DNA of 64,000 nucleotides from NCBI GenBank assembly GCA_947468275.1, contig CANIKO010000007.1:62001-126000 (forward strand), in the 5' to 3' direction. Each line of letters opens with the position of its first letter. Position 1 is the first letter of the stretch. Shown here in pieces: positions 1 to 10,100 of the stretch. Made by a program: the position numbers and the translations under genes. The notes under the pieces were generated by a model. That model made no database searches. It had not been told where the DNA came from and was given only the letters and a program-made list of their open reading frames with translations. Source of the stretch: Bacteroidota bacterium. Lineage in GTDB: Bacteria; Bacteroidota; Bacteroidia; NS11-12g; UBA9320.

Positions 1-1269
1 TACTTATTATTTCTGTTTTTTAAATCAATTGGAATAAGCAGTCCTGTTATAAAAATGTATGTCGTTCGTTTGCTGCATGCTGTTTATAGCATATCTATTG
101 TTTACTTTGGATTTAAAATTTCAAAAAAACTTAGTAATGATGAAGTAGCTAAAAAAGTGGGTTTATTATTGGCTATATTTTGGTTTATGCCAATGCTAAG
201 CATTCGTAATATGGTAGAAATGGTTTGTATTCCTCCTTTAATATTTTCGATATGGTTATTAATAAAATCTCAGGATGACAATAATTATTCACGATTTTTA
301 ATTGCAGGTTTGGTGGCTGGCATTGCTTTTTCATTTCGGTTTCAAACGATGATGTTCATAGGCGGAATTGGATTGGCAATTTGGATACAAAAAAAATGGC
401 TTCAAGGAATATGGTTTGGAATTGGCGCACTTCTATCCATAGTAATTATTCAATGCAGCATTGATTTGTACATTTGGGGCAAACCCTTTGCCGAGTTCAC
501 CGAATACGTTCGTTATAACATCGAAAACGCAAATAACTATGGAAAAGGACCTTGGTATAATTATCTCTTATTAATTGCAGGTTTGATGATTCCCCCCATC
601 AGTCTGTTTATTTTATTCGGGTTAGTTAAATCTTGGAAAAAATATCTCCTCATTATTTTCCCAGCACTTTGCTTTTTAGTATTTCACAGTGTTTTTCCCA
701 ACAAACAGGAACGTTTTATCTTACCTGTAATTCCTTTCTTTGTAATGGCAGGAGTGGCGGGTTGGTATAATTTTGAGCAACAATCTTCCTTTTGGATGAA
801 AAGAAACAAATTGCTCAAAGGAAGTTGGACATTTTTTTGGGTACTAAATACAATTTTACTAGTCCTATTAACGCCAAGTTCTACCAAAGTGAGCCGAGTA
901 GATGCAATGTCCTATCTTTCAACCAAAAACGACTTGAAACATTATATGATTGAATCTTCAAATTCATGGGGAGCGGTAATGATGCCTCTTTTTTATGTTG
1001 GCAGATGGGAACTTCCTTATGAAGTTTGCGGAGCATGTCCAGCTAAAATGAACTTTGATTCCATTCAATACAAACATTTACCTTGGCCGGATTATATCGT
1101 TTTTGCGGAAGCCGAAAATATTAAAGCCAGGGTAGATACCATTAAAAAATATGTAAAAGGTTTAACGTACGAAAAAACTATAAACCCAAGTCTTTTGGAT
1201 ATAACAATGCATTTTTTGAATCCGGTAAACGTTAATCAAACTTACTTTATTTATAAGGTTAAAAAATAG
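1..1269 (+). CDS. Integral-membrane GT-C glycosyltransferase (GT22/ALG9-PIG-B-like), 5' truncated by window edge
   Basis: The frame is open from base 1, so the true start lies before the window; the first in-window ATG is at 55. The protein is very hydrophobic, with about eight predicted membrane helices, and ends in a soluble tail. The spacing of helices and the segment RNMVEMVCIPPLI, in the place where GT22 enzymes carry a conserved Arg...Glu stretch, resemble lipid-linked mannosyltransferases of the ALG9/PIG-B type. Such enzymes move a sugar from a polyprenyl-phosphate donor across the membrane onto a lipid or protein acceptor. The catalytic first-loop acidic residues would be in the missing N-terminus. 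A GT83/GT39-like enzyme is a possible alternative. It is followed by a 115-bp gap and then pdxA, with no sign of an operon. Confidence 0.55.
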   Translation, partial: YLLFLFFKSIGISSPVIKMYVVRLLHAVYSISIVYFGFKISKKLSNDEVAKKVGLLLAIFWFMPMLSIRNMVEMVCIPPLIFSIWLLIKSQDDNNYSRFLIAGLVAGIAFSFRFQTMMFIGGIGLAIWIQKKWLQGIWFGIGALLSIVIIQCSIDLYIWGKPFAEFTEYVRYNIENANNYGKGPWYNYLLLIAGLMIPPISLFILFGLVKSWKKYLLIIFPALCFLVFHSVFPNKQERFILPVIPFFVMAGVAGWYNFEQQSSFWMKRNKLLKGSWTFFWVLNTILLVLLTPSSTKVSRVDAMSYLSTKNDLKHYMIESSNSWGAVMMPLFYVGRWELPYEVCGACPAKMNFDSIQYKHLPWPDYIVFAEAENIKARVDTIKKYVKGLTYEKTINPSLLDITMHFLNPVNVNQTYFIYKVKK

Positions 1270-1384
1270 ATTTTGGTTTACAAAAACATCAATGGTTATT
1301 TGTAAATTTTAACAACATAAAGTTATCGTTATCAAACAAATCCTAGAATTGAATAAAATTACCGAAATTCGCCACACCTAACAT

Positions 1385-2479
1385 ATGAGTCAAAAAATTA
1401 AAATAGGAATAACTGCAGGGGATATAAATGGAGTGGGGCTTGATATTATTTTAAGAATATTTGCCGAAGATGGATTTGGCAAACAATTCATTCCGGTATT
1501 ATACGCCAGTCCACAATCTATTAAGTTTTATAAGAACCTTTTAACACTTAACGATAATCCGGTTTACAAATTAATAAAACACACCTCGGAGTGTGAAGAA
1601 GACAAACTAAATCTCAGAATTTGCACTGAAGAAGAAATTGTGATTACCCCAGGTGAGGCATCTGAAACTGGAGGAAAGTTTGCTTTGGCTGCCCTAAAAA
1701 TGGCTATGGCCGATGTTAAAGATGGACAGATTCAAGCCATTTGCACCGCTCCTATTGATAAACACAGCATTAAAAGCAGCGACTTCCCTTATAACGGTCA
1801 CACGAGTTATTTGGCCAAGGAAATGGATGCTTCAAACTATGCAATGATGCTAGTTTCGGATAATTTACGCGTGGGATTGGTAACGGAACATGTTCCTTTA
1901 AAAGACGTATCTTCCTTATTAACTCAAGAACTTATACTTGAAAAAATAAGAGTAATTCATGAATCTTTAAAAATAGATTTTGGGATTATAAAACCAAAAA
2001 TTGCAGTGTTGGGATTAAATCCACACTCTGGAGATGGCGGGGTAATAGGTCGCGAAGAAATAGAAATTATACAGCCCGCTGTAGAAAAAGCACAAGCTGA
2101 AAAAATGGTAGTTTGGGGCCCCTATTCAGCCGATGGTTTTTTTGGCAATCACCAGTTCAGCCAGTTTGATGCTGTTTTGGCAATGTATCACGACCAAGGG
2201 TTAATCCCTTTTAAATACATGGCCTTTGAAGATGGCGTAAACTTTACAGCAGGATTACCAATCGTTCGAACCTCGCCCGACCATGGCACAGCCTATTCAT
2301 TAGCAGGCAAAGGCACAGCCAATGTTTCTTCCTTTACCGCAGCTTTAAACATGGCCAACCGGATCCATAATCAACGCATAGAAAATATGGGAATGGCTAA
2401 AAACCCGTTGGACTTTACACGATATCGTAAAGAAAAATTCAGTATCGGGGTACCTAATATGCCAAGACGAGACGGGTAA
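1385..2479 (+). CDS. pdxA: 4-hydroxythreonine-4-phosphate dehydrogenase PdxA
   Basis: 364 residues, the usual PdxA length. This cytosolic enzyme oxidises 4-phosphohydroxy-L-threonine with NAD in the DXP-dependent pathway to pyridoxal 5'-phosphate. Family landmarks are all present: the N-terminal GITAGDINGVG, the metal/substrate motif in NGHTSYLA, NPHSGDGG in the middle, then AMYHDQGLIPFK, and near the C-terminus GLPIVRTSPDHGTAYSLAGKG. The metal-binding histidines of the family sit in these blocks. The start ATG at 1385 directly precedes the conserved first beta strand, which supports it. The gene stands alone between a glycosyltransferase and a Rieske lipoprotein; partner pyridoxine genes are not in the window. 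Confidence 0.95.
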   Translation: MSQKIKIGITAGDINGVGLDIILRIFAEDGFGKQFIPVLYASPQSIKFYKNLLTLNDNPVYKLIKHTSECEEDKLNLRICTEEEIVITPGEASETGGKFALAALKMAMADVKDGQIQAICTAPIDKHSIKSSDFPYNGHTSYLAKEMDASNYAMMLVSDNLRVGLVTEHVPLKDVSSLLTQELILEKIRVIHESLKIDFGIIKPKIAVLGLNPHSGDGGVIGREEIEIIQPAVEKAQAEKMVVWGPYSADGFFGNHQFSQFDAVLAMYHDQGLIPFKYMAFEDGVNFTAGLPIVRTSPDHGTAYSLAGKGTANVSSFTAALNMANRIHNQRIENMGMAKNPLDFTRYRKEKFSIGVPNMPRRDG

Positions 2480-2672
2480 TAAATTTCAGATCCATTTTAA
2501 TCTCCTTCCAGTTATCGTCTTTACTAGTGATAAGATTTTAGAAAACAATTTATCACCAGAACCAGGGGAATCTTCCATACTAAGGCTAACAAACATTTTT
2601 AAGTCATATTTATAAAACTATACTAAAAGCAAATAACAAAACTACGTTCGGCAGCGTATAGACTATTATTAT

Positions 2673-3077
2673 ATGGACAGAAAAGAATTTTTATCACAAG
2701 TAGGATTAGGCGCTGCCAGCGTTTTAATACCAATATGTATGGGTGGGTTGTCAAGTTGTAAAAAAATTGGTGTAACCCCTAATACAGATTTTATAATAGA
2801 CATAAGTACTGGAGCCTTAGCCAAAAATGGCGGTTTTTTGGTAAGTAATGGGGTGCTAATAGCACGCACAAATTCAGGAACTTTTATAGCCGTTTCAGCA
2901 GCATGCACACACCAAGGCACCAATGTTAATTATAATGCAAGTGGCAATAATTTTATTTGCCCTAATCACGGTGCCCGATTTGATAGCAATGGTAATGTTA
3001 TCCAAGGACCTGCAAGTGCTAGTTTGACCAAATTCAATAGCACATTGAGCGGGTCAAGTTTGCATGTGTTTGCATAA
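2673..3077 (+). CDS. Secreted Rieske [2Fe-2S] lipoprotein
   Basis: 134 residues. The N-terminus (MDRKEFLSQVGLGAAS...) is a signal peptide ending in a lipobox GLSSC with the acyl-accepting Cys at residue 29, so the protein is probably membrane-anchored outside the cytoplasm. There is no twin-arginine pair. The Rieske cluster-binding motifs are intact: CTHQG (C78, H80) and CPNHG (C96, H99), separated by 15 residues and followed by ARFDSNGNVIQGPA, as in Rieske ferredoxin-like proteins and arsenite oxidase small subunits. No cytochrome b or oxidase large subunit is adjacent, so the electron partner is unknown. It converges with the ABC operon 8 bp downstream. Confidence 0.85.
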   Translation: MDRKEFLSQVGLGAASVLIPICMGGLSSCKKIGVTPNTDFIIDISTGALAKNGGFLVSNGVLIARTNSGTFIAVSAACTHQGTNVNYNASGNNFICPNHGARFDSNGNVIQGPASASLTKFNSTLSGSSLHVFA

Positions 3078-3085
3078 TTTTTATT

Positions 3086-3766
3086 CTACATTTTTATAAT
3101 TTTCCCATCCTCCATCTCAATAATACGATGGGTTTGGGCGGCAAATTCATTGTCGTGTGTTACAATTAACAGGGATTGATTATAGACCTCTGCTAGTTCT
3201 TGAAAAATATTAAAAACAATTTCACTGTTCTTTTTATCCAGATTTCCAGTAGGCTCATCCCCCATTATTATAAGAGGGTTATTTATTAAAGCACGAGCTA
3301 TGGCTACCCTCTGTTTTTGGCCTCCTGATAATTGATTCGGTTTTTTAAAAGCTTCGTTTTCAATACCCAAAATTTTAAGCTTTTGGTAGGCTCTTTCTTC
3401 CACCTCCTTTTCAGAATGAATTCCTAATTTCAAACCAGGTAACATAACATTTCGCAACACCGAAAATTCATTTAACAAATAATGAAACTGAAAAACAAAT
3501 CCGATTTTTTCATTTCTAACCTTTGCAAGTTCTGCTTCCTTTTTATTTCGCATAGGCACATTGTCAATTAACAAATCTCCTTCATAATCTGTATCCATGG
3601 TACTCAAAATATAAAGCAGGGTTGATTTTCCACAACCCGATTTACCAATAACAGAAACAAAATCGCCTTTGTGCATAGAAAAGCTAATTTCTTTTAAAAC
3701 CTGAACTGTGATAGGGTCGTGAAACGATTTGGAAATAGCCTTGGCTTCTAATATAATTTCGTTCAT
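3086..3766 (-). CDS. ABC transporter ATP-binding protein (LolD/MacB family)
   Basis: 226 residues, the length of LolD/FtsE-type ATPases. It shows Walker A GKSGCGKST (residues 41-49), a Q-loop at VFQFHYLLNEFSVLRNV typical of the MacB/LolD group, signature LSGGQKQR (146-153), Walker B LIIMGDEPTGNLD (165-177) and the switch His in LLIVTHD. Its start is 1 bp downstream of the permease stop, so the two are translationally linked. It should power the adjacent FtsX-fold permease together with the periplasmic adaptor upstream. Third gene of a three-gene operon. The substrate (lipoprotein, peptide or drug) cannot be deduced. Confidence 0.9.
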   Translation of the reverse strand: MNEIILEAKAISKSFHDPITVQVLKEISFSMHKGDFVSVIGKSGCGKSTLLYILSTMDTDYEGDLLIDNVPMRNKKEAELAKVRNEKIGFVFQFHYLLNEFSVLRNVMLPGLKLGIHSEKEVEERAYQKLKILGIENEAFKKPNQLSGGQKQRVAIARALINNPLIIMGDEPTGNLDKKNSEIVFNIFQELAEVYNQSLLIVTHDNEFAAQTHRIIEMEDGKIIKM

Positions 3767-3767
3767 A

Positions 3768-5027
3768 TTATTTGCCTCGGATAATAATTACAGGATCTAT
3801 TTTACTGGCTTTACGTGAAGGAAAATAGCCCGCAAAATAAGTTGTGACCAATGAAAATATACTCCCAATCATATAGAACTTAGGATTATAATTTATTGGA
3901 AATGTTTTGATTGTAGGCAAAGCTGCTGTATTAAAAGGTATTTGATCAATAACATTTGATAATCCAAATCCAAAAATCAAACCCATAGAACCCCCAAAAA
4001 TACCAATACTTAATGCGATAGTTATAAAAATTCGATTTACATCTTTGCCCGAAAAACCTGTGGCTTTGAGGATGGCGATAGAATCCATTTTTTCATAAAT
4101 CATCATGTTTAGAATATTATATATTCCAAATCCTGCTACAATTAATAAAGTAACTCCCACAGCATAGGAAATAATGGTTCGAACGCTGCTTCCGGTTTCA
4201 AACTGTGAATTGGCAGTTTGTATATCAATGGCTTCCACTTCAAATAATTTTTGATATTCAATGGCTATTACCGGAGCCGATCTCATATCCTTAAGTTTTA
4301 TTTGAATGTCAGTTATAAAACTATTGGATTCTCCCATAAGCTTCTGAGCAGTAGTAATGGAGGCATAACTCTGCACTTTATCCAAATCCTGCAATCCTGA
4401 TTGAAAATACCCCACTACTTTTAATTGCATTCTATCGCCTTTGGTAGTTGTAACTTGGATAACATCGCCAATATTAGCCAGCATTTTATCGGCAGCTCCT
4501 TTACCCAAAATAATACTGTTAGGCGTATTTTTAAGATCAATGTAATTACCAGTGGTTACATAATCCTTAAAGAAAAATAATTTATTTTCGGCTTCCACAT
4601 CTATTCCATTTATTACTCCCGTGATATCGATAGCTCCCACATTATAAATAACTTGGGCGGTAATTTTTGGAGCAATTCCCAACACACGGATATCTTTTTT
4701 TAAAGCCTTTATTATAGCCGCATTGTTATATATTTCCAGTCGTTCGTTTTTGGGTTTAATGGAACTTACAAAATTGTGATAGTTTTTATATTGCGAATAA
4801 TTATCAATGGGCTGAATTTTGGATGGTTGAATCTCATTGTATAGCCGAACATGAGGTGTTCTGTTTATTATAAGATTATCCAGCATATCATTTAATCCCG
4901 ACATAAAACTAAGTAATGTGATAAACATAGTAATACTAAACGTAACTCCAATAGCCGCCACCAGCGTTTGTTTCCAACGAGCCAGCAGCAATGATTTTGA
5001 AATACTGAGAATCAGTTTATATTTCAT
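3768..5027 (-). CDS. ABC transporter permease, MacB/LolC-FtsX family
   Basis: 419 residues with the 1+3 helix layout of the family: one helix near residues 20-45, a large extracytoplasmic (MacB_PCD-like) domain to about residue 275, and a C-terminal FtsX domain with three helices carrying YNILNMMIYEKMDSIAILKATGFSG, the usual coupling-helix region. It belongs to the mechanotransmission class, which drives export or extraction from the periplasmic side rather than moving substrate through a channel. It starts 12 bp after the adaptor gene and runs into the ATPase gene. Only one permease gene is present, so it probably works as a homodimer. Confidence 0.87.
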   Translation of the reverse strand: MKYKLILSISKSLLLARWKQTLVAAIGVTFSITMFITLLSFMSGLNDMLDNLIINRTPHVRLYNEIQPSKIQPIDNYSQYKNYHNFVSSIKPKNERLEIYNNAAIIKALKKDIRVLGIAPKITAQVIYNVGAIDITGVINGIDVEAENKLFFFKDYVTTGNYIDLKNTPNSIILGKGAADKMLANIGDVIQVTTTKGDRMQLKVVGYFQSGLQDLDKVQSYASITTAQKLMGESNSFITDIQIKLKDMRSAPVIAIEYQKLFEVEAIDIQTANSQFETGSSVRTIISYAVGVTLLIVAGFGIYNILNMMIYEKMDSIAILKATGFSGKDVNRIFITIALSIGIFGGSMGLIFGFGLSNVIDQIPFNTAALPTIKTFPINYNPKFYMIGSIFSLVTTYFAGYFPSRKASKIDPVIIIRGK

Positions 5028-5039
5028 TCCAAAATTATA

Positions 5040-6116
5040 TTATTTAGGTTTTATTAGCTCTTGGGATTCACTCACTCCAGAGAGTATTTCAATTTTTTGA
5101 TAATCTTTCAAACCTGTTTTTACTGCTACTTTATCGCCATTAGGTTTAACCACAAACGAATCGTTTAATAAATAATCGCGGGGAATTAGAATGGCTTTTT
5201 CTTTTGAATTAATTACAATATTGGCTTCAAAACTAATGTTGGGGTAGAGAATTTCAGGCTGCTCAACAAACTGTGCTTCCACCAAAAATGTTTTACTTCG
5301 CTCATTCATTAAGGGATTTATTTTGGTAACCTTTGCTTCAAATACTTTTCCTTTATAACTCTCTAAAGTAACCAAAACTGTAAGCCCCTTTTTTATTTTC
5401 AAAATATCATATTCATCCACCTGCATCTCTAAAATGAACTTGCCGGCATCCCCAATTATGGCTATCGGAGTTTGGGCTCCTACAATTTCACCTTTGGATT
5501 TTGTAAGGCTATAAATAATTCCGTTAATTTCACTTTTCAGCACATAATCACTTTGAAGTTTATCGGCTATTAAAAGATTTTTCTTAGACTGAGAAGATGA
5601 AAAATTAAGTTGCCGCTTAAGGTCATTATATCTTACCACTGAAGAATAATAAGCATTTTTTGAGTTTTGATAAGCCAATTCGCGTTGTTCCAATTCTATT
5701 TTAGTTCCTATCTGCTGCTGCCACAGGCTTTTTTGTCTAAAAAATAATGCTGAATCTATTTTCATTTTATTTTTTGCCAAATCAACTGCAAGTTGGGCAT
5801 CGTTTAATTTTCCCTGATTGGCATTTATATCAGAAAAAGCCGCTGACAGTTCAGCATTCTCCTTATTTAGCTTTTGGGCTTCATTAGAAATTGATAAAAT
5901 TGGGGTTCCAATTTTTACCGAATCACCTTCTGACAGATATACATTTTCTACAATTCCATTAACGGAGGCATAAGCCTGATATTGATTTTCGCTTTTAATT
6001 ATTCCCGAAGCATAAATCGATTCGGAAATAGATTCTATAGTGGGTTTTATTTTTTCTACTTTGCTTTTGCAAGCAAACAAAAGGAGAACAAAAACGACGG
6101 GAAATCTTTTGGTCAT
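5040..6116 (-). CDS. RND/HlyD-type periplasmic adaptor lipoprotein
   Basis: 358 residues. Signal peptide with lipobox LLFAC (Cys16), so it is a lipid-anchored membrane-fusion protein. Order of parts: N-terminal half of a biotinyl-lipoyl-like domain (NGIVENVYLSEGDSVKIG, about 50-70), a helical hairpin of about 100 residues rich in Lys/Glu/Gln, the second lipoyl half (LKSEINGIIYSLTKSKGEIVGAQTPI, about 190-220), then beta-barrel and membrane-proximal domains. This is the MacA-like partner linking the inner-membrane ABC pair to an outer-membrane exit duct; no TolC-like gene is in the window. First gene of the operon adaptor-permease-ATPase. Confidence 0.87.
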   Translation of the reverse strand: MTKRFPVVFVLLLFACKSKVEKIKPTIESISESIYASGIIKSENQYQAYASVNGIVENVYLSEGDSVKIGTPILSISNEAQKLNKENAELSAAFSDINANQGKLNDAQLAVDLAKNKMKIDSALFFRQKSLWQQQIGTKIELEQRELAYQNSKNAYYSSVVRYNDLKRQLNFSSSQSKKNLLIADKLQSDYVLKSEINGIIYSLTKSKGEIVGAQTPIAIIGDAGKFILEMQVDEYDILKIKKGLTVLVTLESYKGKVFEAKVTKINPLMNERSKTFLVEAQFVEQPEILYPNISFEANIVINSKEKAILIPRDYLLNDSFVVKPNGDKVAVKTGLKDYQKIEILSGVSESQELIKPK

Positions 6117-6264
6117 AACGGTACAAAGGTATTAATATGGCTCAAGAATAATATGAGTTTGATCATAATTAACTACTCAAATATAAAAAGAAAATAAAGG
6201 GGATTTTGGTGCAGTAGCTTAACCGGAAAACTAATTAACAAAATAAGGAAAAGGAAAGGAAAAT

Positions 6265-6293
6265 AAAAAAGTCCCGATTTCTCAGGACTTTTT
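6265..6293 (-). terminator. Rho-independent terminator for the exported protein gene
   Basis: GTCC (6271-6274) pairs with GGAC (6285-6288), extended by an A/T zipper: A run at 6265-6270 and T run at 6289-6293. Read on the minus strand this is a short G+C stem followed by Ts. The stop codon of the minus-strand gene (6282-6284) lies inside the loop side. The stem is short, so confidence is moderate. Confidence 0.5.
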
Positions 6294-6959
6294 ATTTAGT
6301 AAAAATGTGCTTATTAAGAATATACCAAATTTAAAATTCCCAATTAATAAATTTCTGACAGGTCTATAATCAGGGAATGCCGTCTTTGAAATAGTTGATT
6401 TTTCAAAGAAATGATTATAGCAAACATCTAAATCTATGAAACTCCTTTTTGATAATCGATAGGTAATACCGTGGCCTAATCCTATTCCAAAACTATTGTA
6501 TTCAGATGAAAGTAAATTAGGTTCCCCAAAATAACTATACTGAAAAATAAATTCTTCGCCATATCGCCAATTTAAGGATGTAATAGTGTTAAGTTGAAAT
6601 CTTTTCTTTTGAAAAAATAATCGCTTATATCCAATAATACCTTGATAGTAAGTGATACTTAATACTTCACCGAAAACGTTTACAGAATTATTTTGACCTA
6701 AATGATTATTAAGATACCAATTGGCTAAAAAAAATAATTTATTATCTTTATTTGGATGATAACTTGCTCCCACACTAGAAATCAATGGCCAAAATATCCA
6801 TTCGTTCCTAAAGTTATTATCAACCCTTGTCGATAGAAAGAAATTTGAATTAATGCCAAATTCTAATGAATATTTTCGTTGTTTAAAATTAGTAGAATCA
6901 TTAGAAAAACAAATAATTGTAAAATTAAATACAAAAATTATTACCCAAAAACATCTCAT
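6282..6959 (-). CDS. Exported protein of unknown function, probably outer-membrane barrel
   Basis: 225 residues, not assigned to a family. The N-terminus has a hydrophobic signal (MRCFWVIIFVFNFTIICFS) and no lipobox. The remainder is rich in aromatic and polar residues in alternating patterns (KYSLEFGINSNFFLST, KLFFLANWYLNNHLG, LISTFLLNKKS at the end), as in small Bacteroidota outer-membrane beta-barrels with an aromatic C-terminal strand. It stands alone with its own terminator. The barrel assignment is an inference from composition only. Confidence 0.6.
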   Translation of the reverse strand: MRCFWVIIFVFNFTIICFSNDSTNFKQRKYSLEFGINSNFFLSTRVDNNFRNEWIFWPLISSVGASYHPNKDNKLFFLANWYLNNHLGQNNSVNVFGEVLSITYYQGIIGYKRLFFQKKRFQLNTITSLNWRYGEEFIFQYSYFGEPNLLSSEYNSFGIGLGHGITYRLSKRSFIDLDVCYNHFFEKSTISKTAFPDYRPVRNLLIGNFKFGIFLISTFLLNKKS

Positions 6960-7127
6960 AATTATTTTTCTCTATTGCATTGTTACAGTTGGTTAAACAC
7001 CCTCAAATGTAATATTCAAAATAGTTTAATAATAAAAATTTTACTCTATCATCTTTATTTCATATCTCACCTCTAAAACTCACCATTAAACAAAAAACTT
7101 ACTTATTTTCGCTACCTATTTTTTTAT

Positions 7128-10100
7128 ATGAAAAGATTCGGATTAATCAACAACGCATTAGGTTGGCTCACTTTCGTTATATCACTTGTGGTATATGGCC
7201 TCACGGTAGAGCATTCAGTTAGTTTATGGGATTGCGGCGAATTTATTTCCGCATCATATCGTATGCAAGTAGTGCATCCGCCCGGGGCTCCTTTGTTTTT
7301 AATGCTTGGCCGCATATTTTCGCTTATGGCCGGTGGCGATGTAACCATGGTGGCTTTTTGGGTAAATATGCTAAGTGTTACTGCCAGTGCCCTTACGGTA
7401 ATGTTCACCTTTTGGATTATTGTACATTTTGCCAAAAAAATAATGAATATTTCATTAGATGCCACTGAAATAGAAATGCCAACTGCATTGGCTATTTTGG
7501 GCAGCGGTTTGGTAGGAGCATTAAGTCTTACCTTTATGGATTCGTTTTGGTTTAGTGCTGTGGAGGCGGAAGTTTACGCTTCTTCTTCTTTATTCACTGC
7601 CTTATCATTTTGGTGCATACTAAAATGGGAACGTGTAAAAAACGAACATGGATCTGACAGATGGCTTATACTTATTGCATACATGCTCGGGCTATCCGTT
7701 GGGTTGCACTTACTTAATTTATTGGTTATTCCTGCGGTTATTTATTACTATTATTTTAACCGTTACAAATACAGCAGAAAAGGGTTTTATATTTCTACAG
7801 CAATTGGTATCGGTACTTTGGGTACTATTCAAGCTGTTATATTGCCGGGCTTACCAAAAGTATCCGCCATATTTGATCGTTTGTTTGTAAATTCCTTGGG
7901 GATGCCTTTCAACAGCGGTTTATTATTTTTTGTGGTATTATTTTTATCCTTGGTAAGTTATGGTATTTATTACACTATAAAAACCAATCATACTATTGCC
8001 AATTTAGTTTTGAATTGTATACTTTTTATTTTCCTTGGGTATTCATCCTATTCTATGGTAGTTATCCGCTCATTAGCCGATCCTGCTATTGATATGAATA
8101 ATCCTGAAGATGCCTATACTTTGACTAGTTATATAAATCGTGAACAATATGGTAGCCGTCCTGTAGCCTATGGTCCATATTATAATGCTCAATATATCAG
8201 CACTGAAGAGGGTGGCATGCAATACAGAAAAGGTACAGATAAATATGAAGAAGTAGGAAACAAAATAGAACCGGTTTGGGATCCTAAATATTGCACAATA
8301 TTTCCTCGTATGGGCGATTCGCAAAAAGAAGGAGGACCGCAAGGTTACCAATTATGGAGCGGTGCTAAGGAAGGCAAAAAACCAACGTTTGGCCAAAACT
8401 TAACCTTCTTTTTTAAATACCAAATAGGCTATATGTACATGCGTTATTTCATGTGGAATTTTGTAGGTCGACAAAATGATAATCAAGGAATGACTGGCGA
8501 TCCATGGGATGGAAATTGGCTAAGTGGAATAGGATTTATAGATAATATGATGCTTGGGCCACAAAGTAATCTGCCCGATACTTTTAAAGTAAACAAAGCT
8601 CGAAATACTTTTTTCTTTCTTCCATTTATTTTAGGAATTCTAGGGATGGTAATTCATTATCGCAAACGAAGATTGGATGCCAATGTAGTGCTAACCTTAT
8701 TTTTGTTTACAGGATTAGCAATTATCGTTTACCTTAATCAACCGCCTTATGAACCTCGCGAAAGGGATTACTCTATGGTTGGTTCGTTCCAAACTTTTTG
8801 TATATGGATAGGATTAGGTGTCTTATTCTTATTTGATTATTTAGGTAAAAAATTAAAAATCAGCAAAACTGGTGTAGCAGCAGTTGTCATTGGTGCTGCC
8901 TTATTGGCAAGCCCTTATCTTATGGCTAAATATAATTGGGATGACCATAATCGTTCTAACCGTTATCTAGGTATTTCTTTTGCCAAAAACTACCTTAACA
9001 GTTGCGAAAAAAATGCAATTCTATTTACTAATGGAGATAATGATACATACCCACTTTGGTATGCGCAAAATGTAGAAGGAATAAGAACTGATGTGAGAAT
9101 TATCAATCTTAGTTTGTTAGGCACTGATTGGTACATCAATGCTCTAAGGAAAAAGGTTTATAATTCTGAACCATTAAATTTATCGATTCCGGCTGAAAAA
9201 CTAGTGGAAGGAAAACGTGAAGTAACTTACTTTTTTGATAATGGCCAATTTGACCAAACCAGAGTTTATCCTTTAGATGAGGTTGTTAAATTTATGACCA
9301 GTGAAAACGAAGCGGAAATGACTGCAGCTAATGGGGGACAACTTATGAACTTTATGCCTGTTAAAAAATTCGTATTACCCGTAGATAAAAATGCTTGTAT
9401 TAAACAAGGTTTTGTTAACGCAAATGATTCAATCGTTGACAATATTACCTTCGATATTGGAGCCTCCAATATTTATAAAGGCACATTAGTAGTGTTGGAT
9501 ATTTTGGCACAAAATGCTAAAGATGGATGGAAGAGGCCGATTTATTTCACTACAACTACAGGTTCATCCGCTTACTTAAACTTGGATGAATATTTTAGAT
9601 TAGAAGGTTTAACCTACCGTTTAATACCTGTAAAAGCTGATAAAGACAGAATGGGATTAACAGATCCGGATATGCTTTATAACAAACTAACCAAAGAGTT
9701 TGATTGGGGAAATATGGATAAAAACCTAAAAATGAATATGGACGATAAGGCTACCTTGGTTCCAAAAAATTTAAGAGTTTTGTTTGTTCAGCTGGCAAGA
9801 ACCTATGCTATGGAACGAAAAGATAATACTAAAGCAGTAGTTTTACTTGATTATAGCCAAAAAGTAATTCCAGAAGCTATTATGCCGATGGATTTGCGTT
9901 TGCGTTTTTATTATATTGATACCTATTATATTGCCGGTGATAAGAAAAAAGCTGAAAAAGTAATGGAATTTATGGTAAAAGATTGTGAACAGCAGGCTCG
10001 TTTCTACAAGCAATATACTGGAGATAAAGCCAAATTTGTAACAGAAAAATTGCAAGAAGCTATTGGTTACATTGGTGAATGTGCTAAAAGAGCAACTCAA

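Noticed and set aside
2669-2923. 84-codon minus-strand ORF opposite the Rieske gene
   Set aside because: Shadow of the Rieske coding frame, which has clear cluster motifs and a lipobox.
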